Below, in pieces: positions 1-5,981 of a stretch of 7,949 nucleotides of DNA (its first letter is position 1; every line of letters begins with the position of its first letter). Under the pieces are notes generated by a model. The model was given only the letters and a program-made list of their open reading frames with translations. It was not told the origin of the DNA and made no database searches. A program made the position numbers and the translations under genes. This DNA is from Candidatus Kerfeldbacteria bacterium (lineage in GTDB: Bacteria; Patescibacteriota; Patescibacteriia; SBBC01). The stretch spans positions 1-7,949 of the forward strand of contig CAINXF010000118.1 of NCBI GenBank assembly GCA_903854795.1. Reading direction: 5' to 3'.

Positions 1-1378
1 TCCGCGAGAAGAAGATGATGCGCGGGATCCACTCGGCGAGCCCCTGCGACGATGGCTGGAGCACCTCGACGTCGAGGAACGACAGCGACGCGAGCGGGAC
101 GAGCGACACGTTGCCGACGGAATCCTTGAGCTCGACGGTGATCATGTCGTTCGAGTTACCGGCGGATGGCAAAAGCTGCGCCAGGAACGCGCCCTTCGCC
201 GTCGGGATCACGGTCGTGGCGTTACCAACGTACACGCGTGCAGACGCGACATCGTCGCCGGTGATCGTGCCGCTGATCGTAAGGCTACCTGGATTCAAAT
301 ATGACGGCAGGACGATCGTCGTACCGAGTGCTGCGGACGGTGGCAGTGTATCAACAGTGATATTGAGGGTCCCGCTGGTCGCGCTCATGAGACCGTCACT
401 CGTCGCCACGGCGGTGAGCTTATGCGTACCGTCGGCGAGGTTCTCGGTCGGCTGAAGGGAGAAATATCCCTTGGTATCGCTCGTGGTCTCACCGATCCGC
501 TTCCCATCGCTGAACACCGTGACGGTCGTCGACACCTGTGATTCACCGGCGATCCATGGCACCGCCGTCGCAAGCACGGCACCGGCATCCGGCGACGTCA
601 ATTTCGGTGTGGCAGGCGGCACCGGCGGTGGCACGACTATGTCCTCACCAAGAACCGGCGGCGTGGTCACCTGTATCACCGGCGCTGCGACCGCGACGCT
701 CGAGGGCTTTGCGGGCACGGCAGGCTTTACCGGCGTGACCACCTTCGGCGTCGTCTTCTGCGGCTGCTGTTTCGGCACGACCGCCACACCGAAGAACTGA
801 ACGATCACGGTCGAGGAAATGCCGTTCATTTTACCAGTGGCAACCGCCACGCCGATGTCCTTGTACTGTGAATTCAAAAGGTTCTTCCGATGGCTCGGGC
901 TCGCCAACCACGCTTCGACGAGATCCTCGGAGGTCGTAAAATCGATCGCGAGATTCTCCCCCGCGGCGCTGTAGTTGTACCCCGCCTTCTTGAACCAAAA
1001 CCATGGCGTGACGTTCGTAGGGCTCACATGGGCGAAGTACTGTTTCGACAGCATATCGTTCGCCTTGAGTTCCGCACCGGCGTTCAACGCGACGTTCGTG
1101 GTCAGTGACTTCAGACCGTTGCTGGTCCGCGCCGCGTTCGTCAGCTTGATGATCTGGTTCGGCGTGAGATCGGACGTGGACGATTGGCCCGGATATACGA
1201 TAGCGACACCGGTCACCGCAACCTTCACGAGAATGATCACGATCGCGTACGTGGTGAGGGCCTTGCGACGGAGCACGTGCGGACGGTGGTCGTTGCCGTC
1301 ATGCGGAACAAAGGCATTCCTGAAATGCCGTTTCACCGTTACCGCGTGCCGTTGTATGTGATGCTGTAGCGATGCCAT
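1..1378 (-). CDS. CAP/SCP-domain membrane-anchored surface protein with Ig-like C-terminal region (3' end beyond window)
   Basis: The frame is open from the start to the window edge, at least 459 codons, so the C-terminus is missing. Visible order: a basic, His-rich N-terminus (1-38), one membrane helix (about 40-62), a CAP/SCP domain of the YkwD type (about 74-202), a Pro/Val/Thr-rich linker (about 203-258), and beta-rich segments resembling bacterial Ig-like domains (about 259-345 and 350-435). CAP landmarks are present: H117 in 'FAHVSP', E141 in 'AGENLA', and H163 in 'SPSHRKN'. The protein is probably anchored in the membrane with the CAP domain outside. Bacterial CAP proteins are mostly of unknown function, so a cell-surface or peptidase-like role is only a guess. 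Two in-frame ATGs exist, at 1390 and 1378. I prefer 1378 because GGGAG lies 5 nt upstream of it, while the first ATG has no such motif. The gene is divergent from the superoxide dismutase gene. Confidence 0.88.
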   Translation of the reverse strand, partial: MASLQHHIQRHAVTVKRHFRNAFVPHDGNDHRPHVLRRKALTTYAIVIILVKVAVTGVAIVYPGQSSTSDLTPNQIIKLTNAARTSNGLKSLTTNVALNAGAELKANDMLSKQYFAHVSPTNVTPWFWFKKAGYNYSAAGENLAIDFTTSEDLVEAWLASPSHRKNLLNSQYKDIGVAVATGKMNGISSTVIVQFFGVAVVPKQQPQKTTPKVVTPVKPAVPAKPSSVAVAAPVIQVTTPPVLGEDIVVPPPVPPATPKLTSPDAGAVLATAVPWIAGESQVSTTVTVFSDGKRIGETTSDTKGYFSLQPTENLADGTHKLTAVATSDGLMSATSGTLNITVDTLPPSAALGTTIVLPSYLNPGSLTISGTITGDDVASARVYVGNATTVIPTAKGAFLAQLLPSAGNSNDMITVELKDSVGNVSLVPLASLSFLDVEVLQPSSQGLAEWIPRIIFFSR

Positions 1379-1390
1379 ACGTGCTCCCAT

Positions 1391-1558
1391 TAGCGTATCA
1401 CAAAACAGACCAGTATAGCATCGATACCACTAAAAGTCAATAGATGCGGCACCATGACACTTCCGCACACATGCTATGCTGAAACCGCACTGAAAGTAAC
1501 TCGTCACGCAAAGTGTAGTATTAATTGATAGGCTCATACCATAAATGACTGAACAATC
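1391..1558. promoter_or_regulatory. Divergent intergenic region between CAP gene and sod
   Basis: These 168 bp carry the promoter for the minus-strand CAP gene. A plus-strand promoter for sod must also lie here or just upstream, but none is convincing. The best candidate is ATGACA (1454-1459) with TATGCT (1475-1480), whose spacing of 15 bp is short. The stretch from about 1511 to the start codon is AT-rich relative to the flanking genes. Confidence 0.4.
1412..1440 (-). promoter_or_regulatory. sigma70-like promoter of the CAP-domain gene
   Basis: On the minus strand, TTGACT (1440-1435) and TATACT (1417-1412) are separated by exactly 17 bp. Each box matches five of six consensus bases. The expected transcription start is near 1405, giving a leader of roughly 27 nt to the ATG at 1378. 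This is the best promoter in the window by eye. Confidence 0.7.
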
Positions 1559-1571
1559 ATGAAACAATCAT
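1552..1571 (+). repeat. 11-bp-period tandem duplication across the sod start codon
   Basis: AACAATCAT occurs at 1552-1560 and again at 1563-1571. The full unit AACAATCATGA is therefore present once completely and once without its last two bases. The dismutase ATG (1559) sits inside the first copy. The five-codon frame ATG ACT GAA CAA TCA TGA (1545-1562) ends across it. Confidence 0.8.
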
Positions 1572-2143
1572 TACCCGTACTACCCTACGCGTTCGACGCG
1601 TTCGAGCCGTACATCGACGCGAGGACGATGGAGGTCCACTATACGAAGCACCATCAGACGTACGTCGATAAGTTGAACGCTGTGCTCGACAAGCACCACG
1701 ACCTCGCCGCAATGCCGCTCGAAGAGATCATGATGAAGCTCTCGAAACTCCACCTGTCCGACGCCGACAAGACGGCGATCCGCAACCATGGCGGCGGCCA
1801 TCTCAACCACTCGCTGTTTTGGCACATCATGAGCCCCCAGAAAGATCGCGATGAGTCCCTCATCACCGAGATCAAGGGAACGTTCGGCTCACTCGATGAG
1901 TTTACACAATTGTTCACTGACAAGGCCGCCACGCTCTTCGGCAGTGGATGGGTGTGGCTCGTGAGGAACGATAAGAAGAAGCTCGAGGTCTACACGCTGC
2001 CGAACCAGGACTCGCCGTACCTCACCGACCATACGCCGATCATCGGCCTCGACGTCTGGGAACACGCGTACTACCTGAAATATCAGAACCGCCGCGCGGA
2101 ATATGTTGCGGCTTGGTGGAACGTGCTGAAACTGCTTCCATAA
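1559..2143 (+). CDS. sodA: Superoxide dismutase, Mn-type (Fe/Mn family)
   Basis: This enzyme converts superoxide to hydrogen peroxide and oxygen. The 194-residue protein aligns by eye along most of the length of E. coli MnSOD. The four metal ligands are present: H27, H84 ('NHSLFW'), D165 and H169 ('DVWEHAYY'). The metal-preference positions look manganese-type: Gly at residue 80 and the active-site Gln at residue 150 ('NQDSP') rather than on the N-terminal side. Metal use cannot be proven from sequence, and cambialistic enzymes exist. The C-terminus is shorter than in E. coli (about 206 residues), ending just after the conserved 'WWNV' helix. No signal peptide is seen, so it should be cytoplasmic. 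No clear Shine-Dalgarno precedes the ATG. The start lies in an 11-bp tandem duplication and overlaps, as ATGA, the end of a five-codon frame starting at 1545. The gene appears monocistronic. Confidence 0.95.
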   Translation: MKQSLPVLPYAFDAFEPYIDARTMEVHYTKHHQTYVDKLNAVLDKHHDLAAMPLEEIMMKLSKLHLSDADKTAIRNHGGGHLNHSLFWHIMSPQKDRDESLITEIKGTFGSLDEFTQLFTDKAATLFGSGWVWLVRNDKKKLEVYTLPNQDSPYLTDHTPIIGLDVWEHAYYLKYQNRRAEYVAAWWNVLKLLP

Positions 2144-2200
2144 ATAACAACACATAGAACAGCACGACCAGCACCACCTGCTGCTATACAAAACAAGCGA

Positions 2201-2228
2201 TGCTAGTCACGTGTTTGTAATACTAGCA
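2201..2228. repeat. Inverted repeat TGCTAGT-N14-ACTAGCA downstream of sod
   Basis: Perfect 7-bp arms (2201-2207 and 2222-2228) flank a 14-nt AT-rich centre. No T-tract follows, so it does not look like a standard intrinsic terminator. It could be a weak stem after sod or a dyad operator upstream of the next gene. A smaller hairpin (CAGCA at 2169-2173, TGCTG at 2179-2183) lies between it and the sod stop. I see no gene in 2144-2326. Confidence 0.4.
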
Positions 2229-2287
2229 CGGCGGCCCCCACTTGCGGCAAGTCCATCGTGCCATGGTACGTTGTGTACACCCCACCG

Positions 2288-2310
2288 ACGTTCGTTCAAA
2301 AACGTTCGTT
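2288..2310 (+). repeat. Direct repeat ACGTTCGTT x2 upstream of the 67-residue gene
   Basis: ACGTTCGTT occurs at 2288-2296 and 2302-2310, separated by CAAAA. It lies 16 bp upstream of the proposed start of the small gene, just before its Shine-Dalgarno sequence. The palindrome GTGTACAC lies at 2273-2280. The pair could be a regulator-binding site, but nothing in the sequence proves it. Confidence 0.4.
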
Positions 2311-2326
2311 AACCCCCGGAGGTGCC

Positions 2327-2530
2327 ATGCACGACGATCGCTTCACCACGCTCCTCGCAGCGTTGCCGAAACCTCGAAGAACACCGCGCGAGTGGCACCG
2401 AGGATTCGAAGCTGCATACTTGAAGAAGCCGATGACACGACTCACTGTCTGGTACCTTCGCGGCTACATCGCGGGAGTCGACTCTCTCTACCACTACGAG
2501 AGCATTCCTCGTGACGACAGCATTGAGTAG
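2327..2530 (+). CDS. Small protein of unknown function (67 residues)
   Basis: I do not recognise this protein. The frame stays open further upstream (to an ATG at 2258, 90 residues), but I chose the ATG at 2327 because GGAGGTG (2318-2324) sits directly upstream. That is the strongest Shine-Dalgarno in the window. The protein is basic in its first half ('KPRRTPREWHRG', about 15-26) and has an aromatic stretch 'TVWYLRGYIAGVDS' at about 40-53 that could form an amphipathic helix. The C-terminus is acidic (DDSIE). No signal peptide or clear membrane segment is visible. The stop lies 9 bp before a GC-rich hairpin, which fits a genuine gene end. It is probably a single-gene unit; a direct repeat and a palindrome upstream may be regulatory. 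A frame overlapping it at 2242-2514 lacks a comparable ribosome binding site. Confidence 0.6.
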   Translation: MHDDRFTTLLAALPKPRRTPREWHRGFEAAYLKKPMTRLTVWYLRGYIAGVDSLYHYESIPRDDSIE

Positions 2531-2539
2531 CCAAATTCG

Positions 2540-2566
2540 CCGCCGGCGCTCTCACCAGGCCGGCGG
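2540..2566. terminator. GC-rich hairpin between convergent genes (likely bidirectional terminator)
   Basis: CCGCCGGC (2540-2547) pairs perfectly with GCCGGCGG (2559-2566) across an 11-nt loop. TTTC follows on the plus strand and GCGAATTTGG follows on the minus strand. The T-tracts are short. It lies between the stop of the plus-strand small gene (2530) and the stop of the long minus-strand gene block (2578), exactly where a shared terminator is expected. Confidence 0.65.
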
Positions 2567-2577
2567 TTTCGCTGAAA

Positions 2578-3600
2578 TCACGCCGACAACTCGAGTACGA
2601 CCTTTGTACCGGTCTCAGGGTGTCCCTTGTTATAATCGTGGAGCGCGTTCATCAGCACGGCTTCCGAGTAGATGTAGTTTTTTCCTTTTGAAGTCCCCGG
2701 CTCGTTCACGATGAACCGATGGTCGGTCGTGTAACCGCGAAGCACGAACACGTGGTAGTCGGGGCCAGATCGCCGGAAGTTGGGGTTACCAAGCTGCCGC
2801 CCTGCCGCCGGGATTATCACGGGGTGTCCGCCGTCGAGCATGTCGCGGAGGTCCTGCGCAGTCGGACCGACGATGAGCTTCGCACGCACGCCGTACACGC
2901 CGCGCGCAAACTGCGCCGTCTCCTGCATAGACGTATCGTAGTGATGGCCGAGGTTCGTGAGCTCCCATCGCTTCATTGCCTGCAGCTGCGCCTCGATCTG
3001 GTTCGCCGTACCGAGCGGCTGGTCGCGGAGGAACCGCGTCACCATGAGCACGGACGTCTCCTCACAAAACTCGTTGTGGTCGGCGTCCCACTTCCCTTTC
3101 GGCGCCTGGGTCGTAAACGGTACGTCAAGGTTGACCGTCGTCGGGATCTGATCGAGCGTGCCATCCGTCACCCTCGTACCGAGCGATGCCAGCACCGTGG
3201 TCGCGGTCATTGCATCGATCAAGTATCTCGTACGGCTCGCGGGGTCGACATACCATACCTCACCATTGTCCTGAACCTGCACAAGAAAATATCCCGCCAG
3301 TTGTGTGCGAAGTGTGCTGTCCGACCGCGCCGAAGGCGCTCCTGCGGCAGGTATCTTCGCAAGGTTCGCGTCACTGATACCGAGACCTACCCGACGGACG
3401 ACCGACGTGAACTCGTCCGGTGTCGCGATCGAGAACCTCGTCAAAAACTTCGGACTGACATACCATGCGCGCTCCCCGCTCTCGGCCTGAAGCAATACAT
3501 GACCACGGAACACGTCGACGACGGTCCCAGCGGACAACAACGACGGAAGACAGCTACAGATCGCCAGCATGAGCCCAACTGCCACGAATTGTCTCCTCAT
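2578..3600 (-). CDS. Secreted C39-like cysteine peptidase family protein with two N-terminal WYV repeats
   Basis: From the ATG at 3600 this is a 340-residue exported protein. It has a signal peptide (basic 'MRRQ', hydrophobic core to about 22, likely cleavage near 'LLSA-G'). Two tandem repeats follow (about 33-83 and 103-153), each with 'WYV-x-P', an Arg/Tyr-rich strand and an ending like 'L.KIP' or 'L.QIP'. The C-terminal domain (about 158-340) resembles Peptidase_C39_2: it opens with 'VPFTTQAP', and the putative catalytic residues are C179 ('EFCEETS'), H283 ('DYHVFVL') and N299 ('IVNEPG'). Peptidase activity is inferred; the substrate is unknown. The start is ambiguous: TTG at 3624 and ATG at 3612 are in frame, but AAGGA precedes 3600 at short spacing and 3600 gives the cleanest signal peptide. 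'LAIC' is not a good lipobox because Ile precedes Cys. It is the last gene of the minus-strand block, 24 bp after the preceding stop. Confidence 0.85.
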   Translation of the reverse strand: MRRQFVAVGLMLAICSCLPSLLSAGTVVDVFRGHVLLQAESGERAWYVSPKFLTRFSIATPDEFTSVVRRVGLGISDANLAKIPAAGAPSARSDSTLRTQLAGYFLVQVQDNGEVWYVDPASRTRYLIDAMTATTVLASLGTRVTDGTLDQIPTTVNLDVPFTTQAPKGKWDADHNEFCEETSVLMVTRFLRDQPLGTANQIEAQLQAMKRWELTNLGHHYDTSMQETAQFARGVYGVRAKLIVGPTAQDLRDMLDGGHPVIIPAAGRQLGNPNFRRSGPDYHVFVLRGYTTDHRFIVNEPGTSKGKNYIYSEAVLMNALHDYNKGHPETGTKVVLELSA

Positions 3601-3624
3601 GACATCCTTCATCTTGAAGGCCAA

Positions 3625-3879
3625 TTACTCACCGACCGTCTTCTCGTCTTCGAATACACCGAATTGCGGCTGCGCGTTGTACTTCTTCTCAAGTTCTGTG
3701 GCAACTTCTCGTTCGTGGGGACTTAGCGCGGAATCGAACTTCACCTGATAGAGCGCGGCATACCGAGCCGCATCTTCATCGTTCCAGCCGAGTCCCCGAA
3801 GCTGCTGCTCCCGACTGAAGTATGCTTCCGTCGCTGCGCGGTCCCGCAGCGCGCCGAATTGTCGCTCATGCATTGCCAT
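3625..3879 (-). CDS. Small charged protein of unknown function (84 residues)
   Basis: I do not recognise this protein. It is highly charged, lacks a signal peptide or membrane segment, and reads as mostly helical. Features include an 'RGLGWNDEDAARYAALYQ' stretch (about 28-45), a Glu/Lys-rich helix ('SPHEREVATELEKKYN', about 53-68) and an acidic tail. Candidate starts are ATG 3879 and ATG 3873. The first leaves only 4 bp after the sufU stop and neither has a Shine-Dalgarno, which suggests translation coupled to sufU. The stop is followed directly by the region holding the start of the C39-like gene. Its place in the run suggests co-transcription with sufU, but this alone does not indicate an Fe-S role. 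Confidence 0.65.
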   Translation of the reverse strand: MAMHERQFGALRDRAATEAYFSREQQLRGLGWNDEDAARYAALYQVKFDSALSPHEREVATELEKKYNAQPQFGVFEDEKTVGE

Positions 3880-3883
3880 ACGA

Positions 3884-4246
3884 TCAGGAAAAGGCTTTAT
3901 GTAACGTTTCCAATCCGAGGTACGCGCACTTCTCGCGCGCCGGACCGACCTTCACGCCGAGCAGCTTGTCGACGTCCTTCGACGTGAGCTTCTTCACGGC
4001 GGCCAATGACTTTCCCAGCACCGCTTCGGTCAACATCGATGCCGCGGCCGTCGTGATCGCACACCCGCGGCCTGAAAACGCGACATCAATCACCTTCCCT
4101 TTTTCCACCTTGAACTGCATTGTCACTTCATCACCACAGAGCGTGTTCTCGAGATGCGCCTCGTGCGTCGATCTCTTGAGCGTCCCGAAATGACGCGGGT
4201 GCTTATGGTGGTCGAGGATCGTCGCTTTGTAGAGCGCGTCGGTCAT
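3884..4246 (-). CDS. sufU: Fe-S cluster scaffold / sulfur-acceptor protein, SufU/IscU family
   Basis: This cytoplasmic protein would receive sulfur from the SufS desulfurase and/or assemble a cluster on it. From the ATG at 4246 it has 120 residues. The N-terminus 'LYKATILDHHKHPRHFG' is typical of the family. The conserved ligands are C37 and D39 ('LCGDE'), C62 ('SGRGCAI') and C107 ('REKCAYLGLETL'). The motif around C107 is SufU-like, and the LPPVK chaperone-binding motif of IscU is absent. The spacing from second to third cysteine is 45 residues, close to IscU (about 43) and not to Gram-positive SufU (about 62), so the insertion known from B. subtilis SufU appears to be missing. The ATG overlaps the grpB-like stop as ATGA and has no Shine-Dalgarno, suggesting coupled translation. 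A longer in-frame reading upstream to 4411 would lie in the grpB-like gene and is rejected. Confidence 0.9.
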   Translation of the reverse strand: MTDALYKATILDHHKHPRHFGTLKRSTHEAHLENTLCGDEVTMQFKVEKGKVIDVAFSGRGCAITTAAASMLTEAVLGKSLAAVKKLTSKDVDKLLGVKVGPAREKCAYLGLETLHKAFS

Positions 4247-4767
4247 GAAGTTTTTCGTAAAATGGATTTGATGAAATCGTCCTTCTGCGCGGTGTATCGT
4301 TTTCGATCCGAGGCGTAGCGTGTTGCCAATCGCTTCTTCAACGCCGCATAACGTTCCCTGTCCCGGGTATGTGTGCGGAGCCAATCCCGAAACTGAATGT
4401 CGCGCTTCCACGTCCGACCATCGTACCGCACCACATGTAGGTAATGTGTGCGCGATCGTTCTGCGCCTTTGACGAACGTCACGTTCGAGCGATCGCCCTT
4501 CCGTGGTCGCGAGTACGCGAGTCTTTCAAGAAGGCGCTGGACCTTCGGTAGCTCGTCGAACCGACGGATACCGACCGCAATATCAAGGATCGGCTTTGCC
4601 ATGAGTCCGGGCACCGACGTGCTACCGATGTGCTCGATGCCGCGCGCCAACGGTCCGAGCGAATGACGTAGACGCTTCGCTTCCGCACGATACAATCGGT
4701 TCCACGCGCTGTTATGACGGACCACCCTCACGGTTCCACGCGCCAGCCCGATCGCCCGCATCGTCAT
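4243..4767 (-). CDS. GrpB-family (UPF0157) nucleotidyltransferase-like protein
   Basis: This 174-residue protein matches the GrpB family, which belongs to the nucleotidyltransferase fold. Family landmarks in order: 'SAWNRLYRAEAKRL' (20-33), 'IEHIGSTSVPG' (44-54) with 'KPILDIAV' (58-65) supplying the presumed active-site Gly-Ser and Asp, 'HYLHVV' (108-113), 'FRDWLRTH' (126-133), and a C-terminal Lys/Arg-rich helix ending 'KDDFIKSIL'. The reaction and substrate of most GrpB proteins are unknown; a nucleotidyl transfer role follows only from the fold. I chose ATG 4767 because it overlaps the sufS stop as ATGA and has AAGGTG 5 nt upstream. The frame extends to 4806, but that would lie inside sufS. 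Its own stop overlaps the sufU start as ATGA. It therefore sits coupled between two Fe-S assembly genes, an arrangement I do not recognise. Confidence 0.88.
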   Translation of the reverse strand: MTMRAIGLARGTVRVVRHNSAWNRLYRAEAKRLRHSLGPLARGIEHIGSTSVPGLMAKPILDIAVGIRRFDELPKVQRLLERLAYSRPRKGDRSNVTFVKGAERSRTHYLHVVRYDGRTWKRDIQFRDWLRTHTRDRERYAALKKRLATRYASDRKRYTAQKDDFIKSILRKTS

Positions 4768-5981
4768 GCCATCACCTTCGTCGCCTTCGCGATCGCCGCG
4801 ATGCATTGATCGATATCCTGCTTCGTCGTGTACACGGAGAAACTCATGCGCGCGGTCGCCATGACTCCGAACTTCTGCATCAACGGCTGCGCGCAGTGGT
4901 GGCCAGACCTGATCGCGACGCCTTCGCGGTCGAGGAGCGTGGCAAGGTCATGTGGGTGTATACCCTGGACGTTGAACGCGATCACGCCGCCCTTAAGTCG
5001 CGCGGATGTCGGACCGTAGATCGAGACACCTTTGATATGCCGTAATTTCTTGAGCGCATATGCCGTAAGCGCCATCTCGTGTCGTCGTACGCTACCCATG
5101 CCGAGCTTCGTAAGGTAGTCCACCGCCGCACCGAACCCGACCGCACCGACCGCGTTCGGGGTCCCCGCCTCGAACTTCCATGGCAGGTCATTCCAGGTCG
5201 CCGTCTGGAGCGACACTTCGCGGATCATGTCCCCACCTGCGAGGAACGGTGGCATCGCTTCCAGCAGTTCTCGTTTCGCCCAGAGCACGCCGATACCCAT
5301 CGGGCCGAGCATCTTGTGTGCGGAGAGCGCGAGGAAATCCACGCCCAATTTCTTCACATCGACCGGAACGTGCGCGGCTAGCTGTGCGCCATCAACGAGC
5401 ACCAACGCGTTCTTACGATGCGCCGATCGCGCGATCACCGCGAGGTCCGGCATCGTACCGAACACGTTCGACATGCCGCTCACCGCGACGAGCTTCGTTC
5501 GGTGCGTTAGTAACTTAGTAAATTCTTTCATGACAACTGCACCTTCATCAGTCACCGGCACCACGCGCAGTTCCGCCTTCCTTTCCTTGCACAGGAGCTG
5601 CCATGGCACCAGGTTTGAATGATGCTCCATTTCCGTCACGATGATATTGTCCCCAGTAACGATGTTCGCCCGGCCCCACGCATACGCTACCAAATTGATC
5701 GCCTCAGTCGCGTTTCTTGTGAACACTATCTCGTTCGGTTGCGCATGGATGAACGCCGCGACCTTTTGCCGCGCGCCTTCGTACAACGCGGTCGCTTCTT
5801 CGCTGATGAGGTAAATGCCGCGGTGTGTGTTCGCGTTGTGCTTCCGTTGGAACTCGTCCATCGCCTTCAACACCACGACCGGTCGCTGTGCGGTCGCCGC
5901 GGAATCAAGGTATGCGAACCGCTTGCCATGGATACGGCGCTTTAAAATGGGAAAATCGCTTTTCTTTGAAACGTCAGTCAT
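4764..5981 (-). CDS. sufS: Cysteine desulfurase, SufS (group II, PLP-dependent)
   Basis: This enzyme converts L-cysteine to L-alanine and carries the sulfur as a persulfide for Fe-S cluster assembly. The 405-residue length matches the family. Hallmarks: 'YLDSAAT' (24-30), 'NTHRGIY' (51-57), the PLP-stacking His in 'EHHSN' (H121), 'VDGAQ' with D197 and Q200, the PLP lysine K223 in 'SAHK', the catalytic persulfide cysteine C363 in 'RSGHHCAQPLM', and R378 near the substrate carboxylate. The 'HHCAQPLM' context is SufS-type rather than the longer-loop IscS/NifS type. I chose ATG 5981, which overlaps the upstream stop as ATGACTGA; a TTG at 5993 is in frame but less likely. No Shine-Dalgarno is evident. 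The stop overlaps the grpB-like start by 4 nt. SufU, encoded one gene further on, is the expected sulfur acceptor. Confidence 0.95.
   Translation of the reverse strand: MTDVSKKSDFPILKRRIHGKRFAYLDSAATAQRPVVVLKAMDEFQRKHNANTHRGIYLISEEATALYEGARQKVAAFIHAQPNEIVFTRNATEAINLVAYAWGRANIVTGDNIIVTEMEHHSNLVPWQLLCKERKAELRVVPVTDEGAVVMKEFTKLLTHRTKLVAVSGMSNVFGTMPDLAVIARSAHRKNALVLVDGAQLAAHVPVDVKKLGVDFLALSAHKMLGPMGIGVLWAKRELLEAMPPFLAGGDMIREVSLQTATWNDLPWKFEAGTPNAVGAVGFGAAVDYLTKLGMGSVRRHEMALTAYALKKLRHIKGVSIYGPTSARLKGGVIAFNVQGIHPHDLATLLDREGVAIRSGHHCAQPLMQKFGVMATARMSFSVYTTKQDIDQCIAAIAKATKVMA

Noticed and set aside
15..800. Plus-strand open frames (15-455 and 471-800) opposite the CAP gene
   Set aside because: They mirror the Thr/Val/Pro-rich linker and Ig-like region of the minus-strand gene. 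The minus frame is continuous for over 450 codons with a clear domain and promoter.
2201..2228. Intrinsic terminator for sod
   Set aside because: The stem is only 7 bp with a 14-nt AT-rich loop and is followed by a C-rich stretch rather than a T-tract, so it is listed as an inverted repeat instead.
2242..2514. Alternative 90-codon plus-strand frame overlapping the small 67-residue gene
   Set aside because: It lacks a good ribosome binding site. The overlapping frame from 2327 has GGAGGTG at the right place and ends just before the terminator hairpin.
3600..3624. Lipoprotein signal on the C39-like protein ('LAIC')
   Set aside because: The residue before Cys is Ile, which does not fit the usual Gly/Ala/Ser at that place. 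A standard signal peptidase I site near 'LLSA-G' fits better.
2719..3726. 335-codon plus-strand open frame opposite the C39-like gene
   Set aside because: It is the antisense of a gene with a signal peptide and recognisable catalytic motifs. Its translation is Arg/His-rich with no domain pattern, as expected for a shadow frame in GC-rich DNA.
4246..4411. N-terminal extension of SufU to 4411
   Set aside because: The extension lies inside the grpB-like gene and has no family similarity. The family N-terminus begins precisely at the ATG at 4246.
5227..5945. Plus-strand open frames (5227-5622 and 5619-5945) opposite sufS
   Set aside because: They are antisense to SufS, whose sequence is conserved throughout. 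The shadow translations are low in hydrophobic pattern and lack ribosome binding sites.
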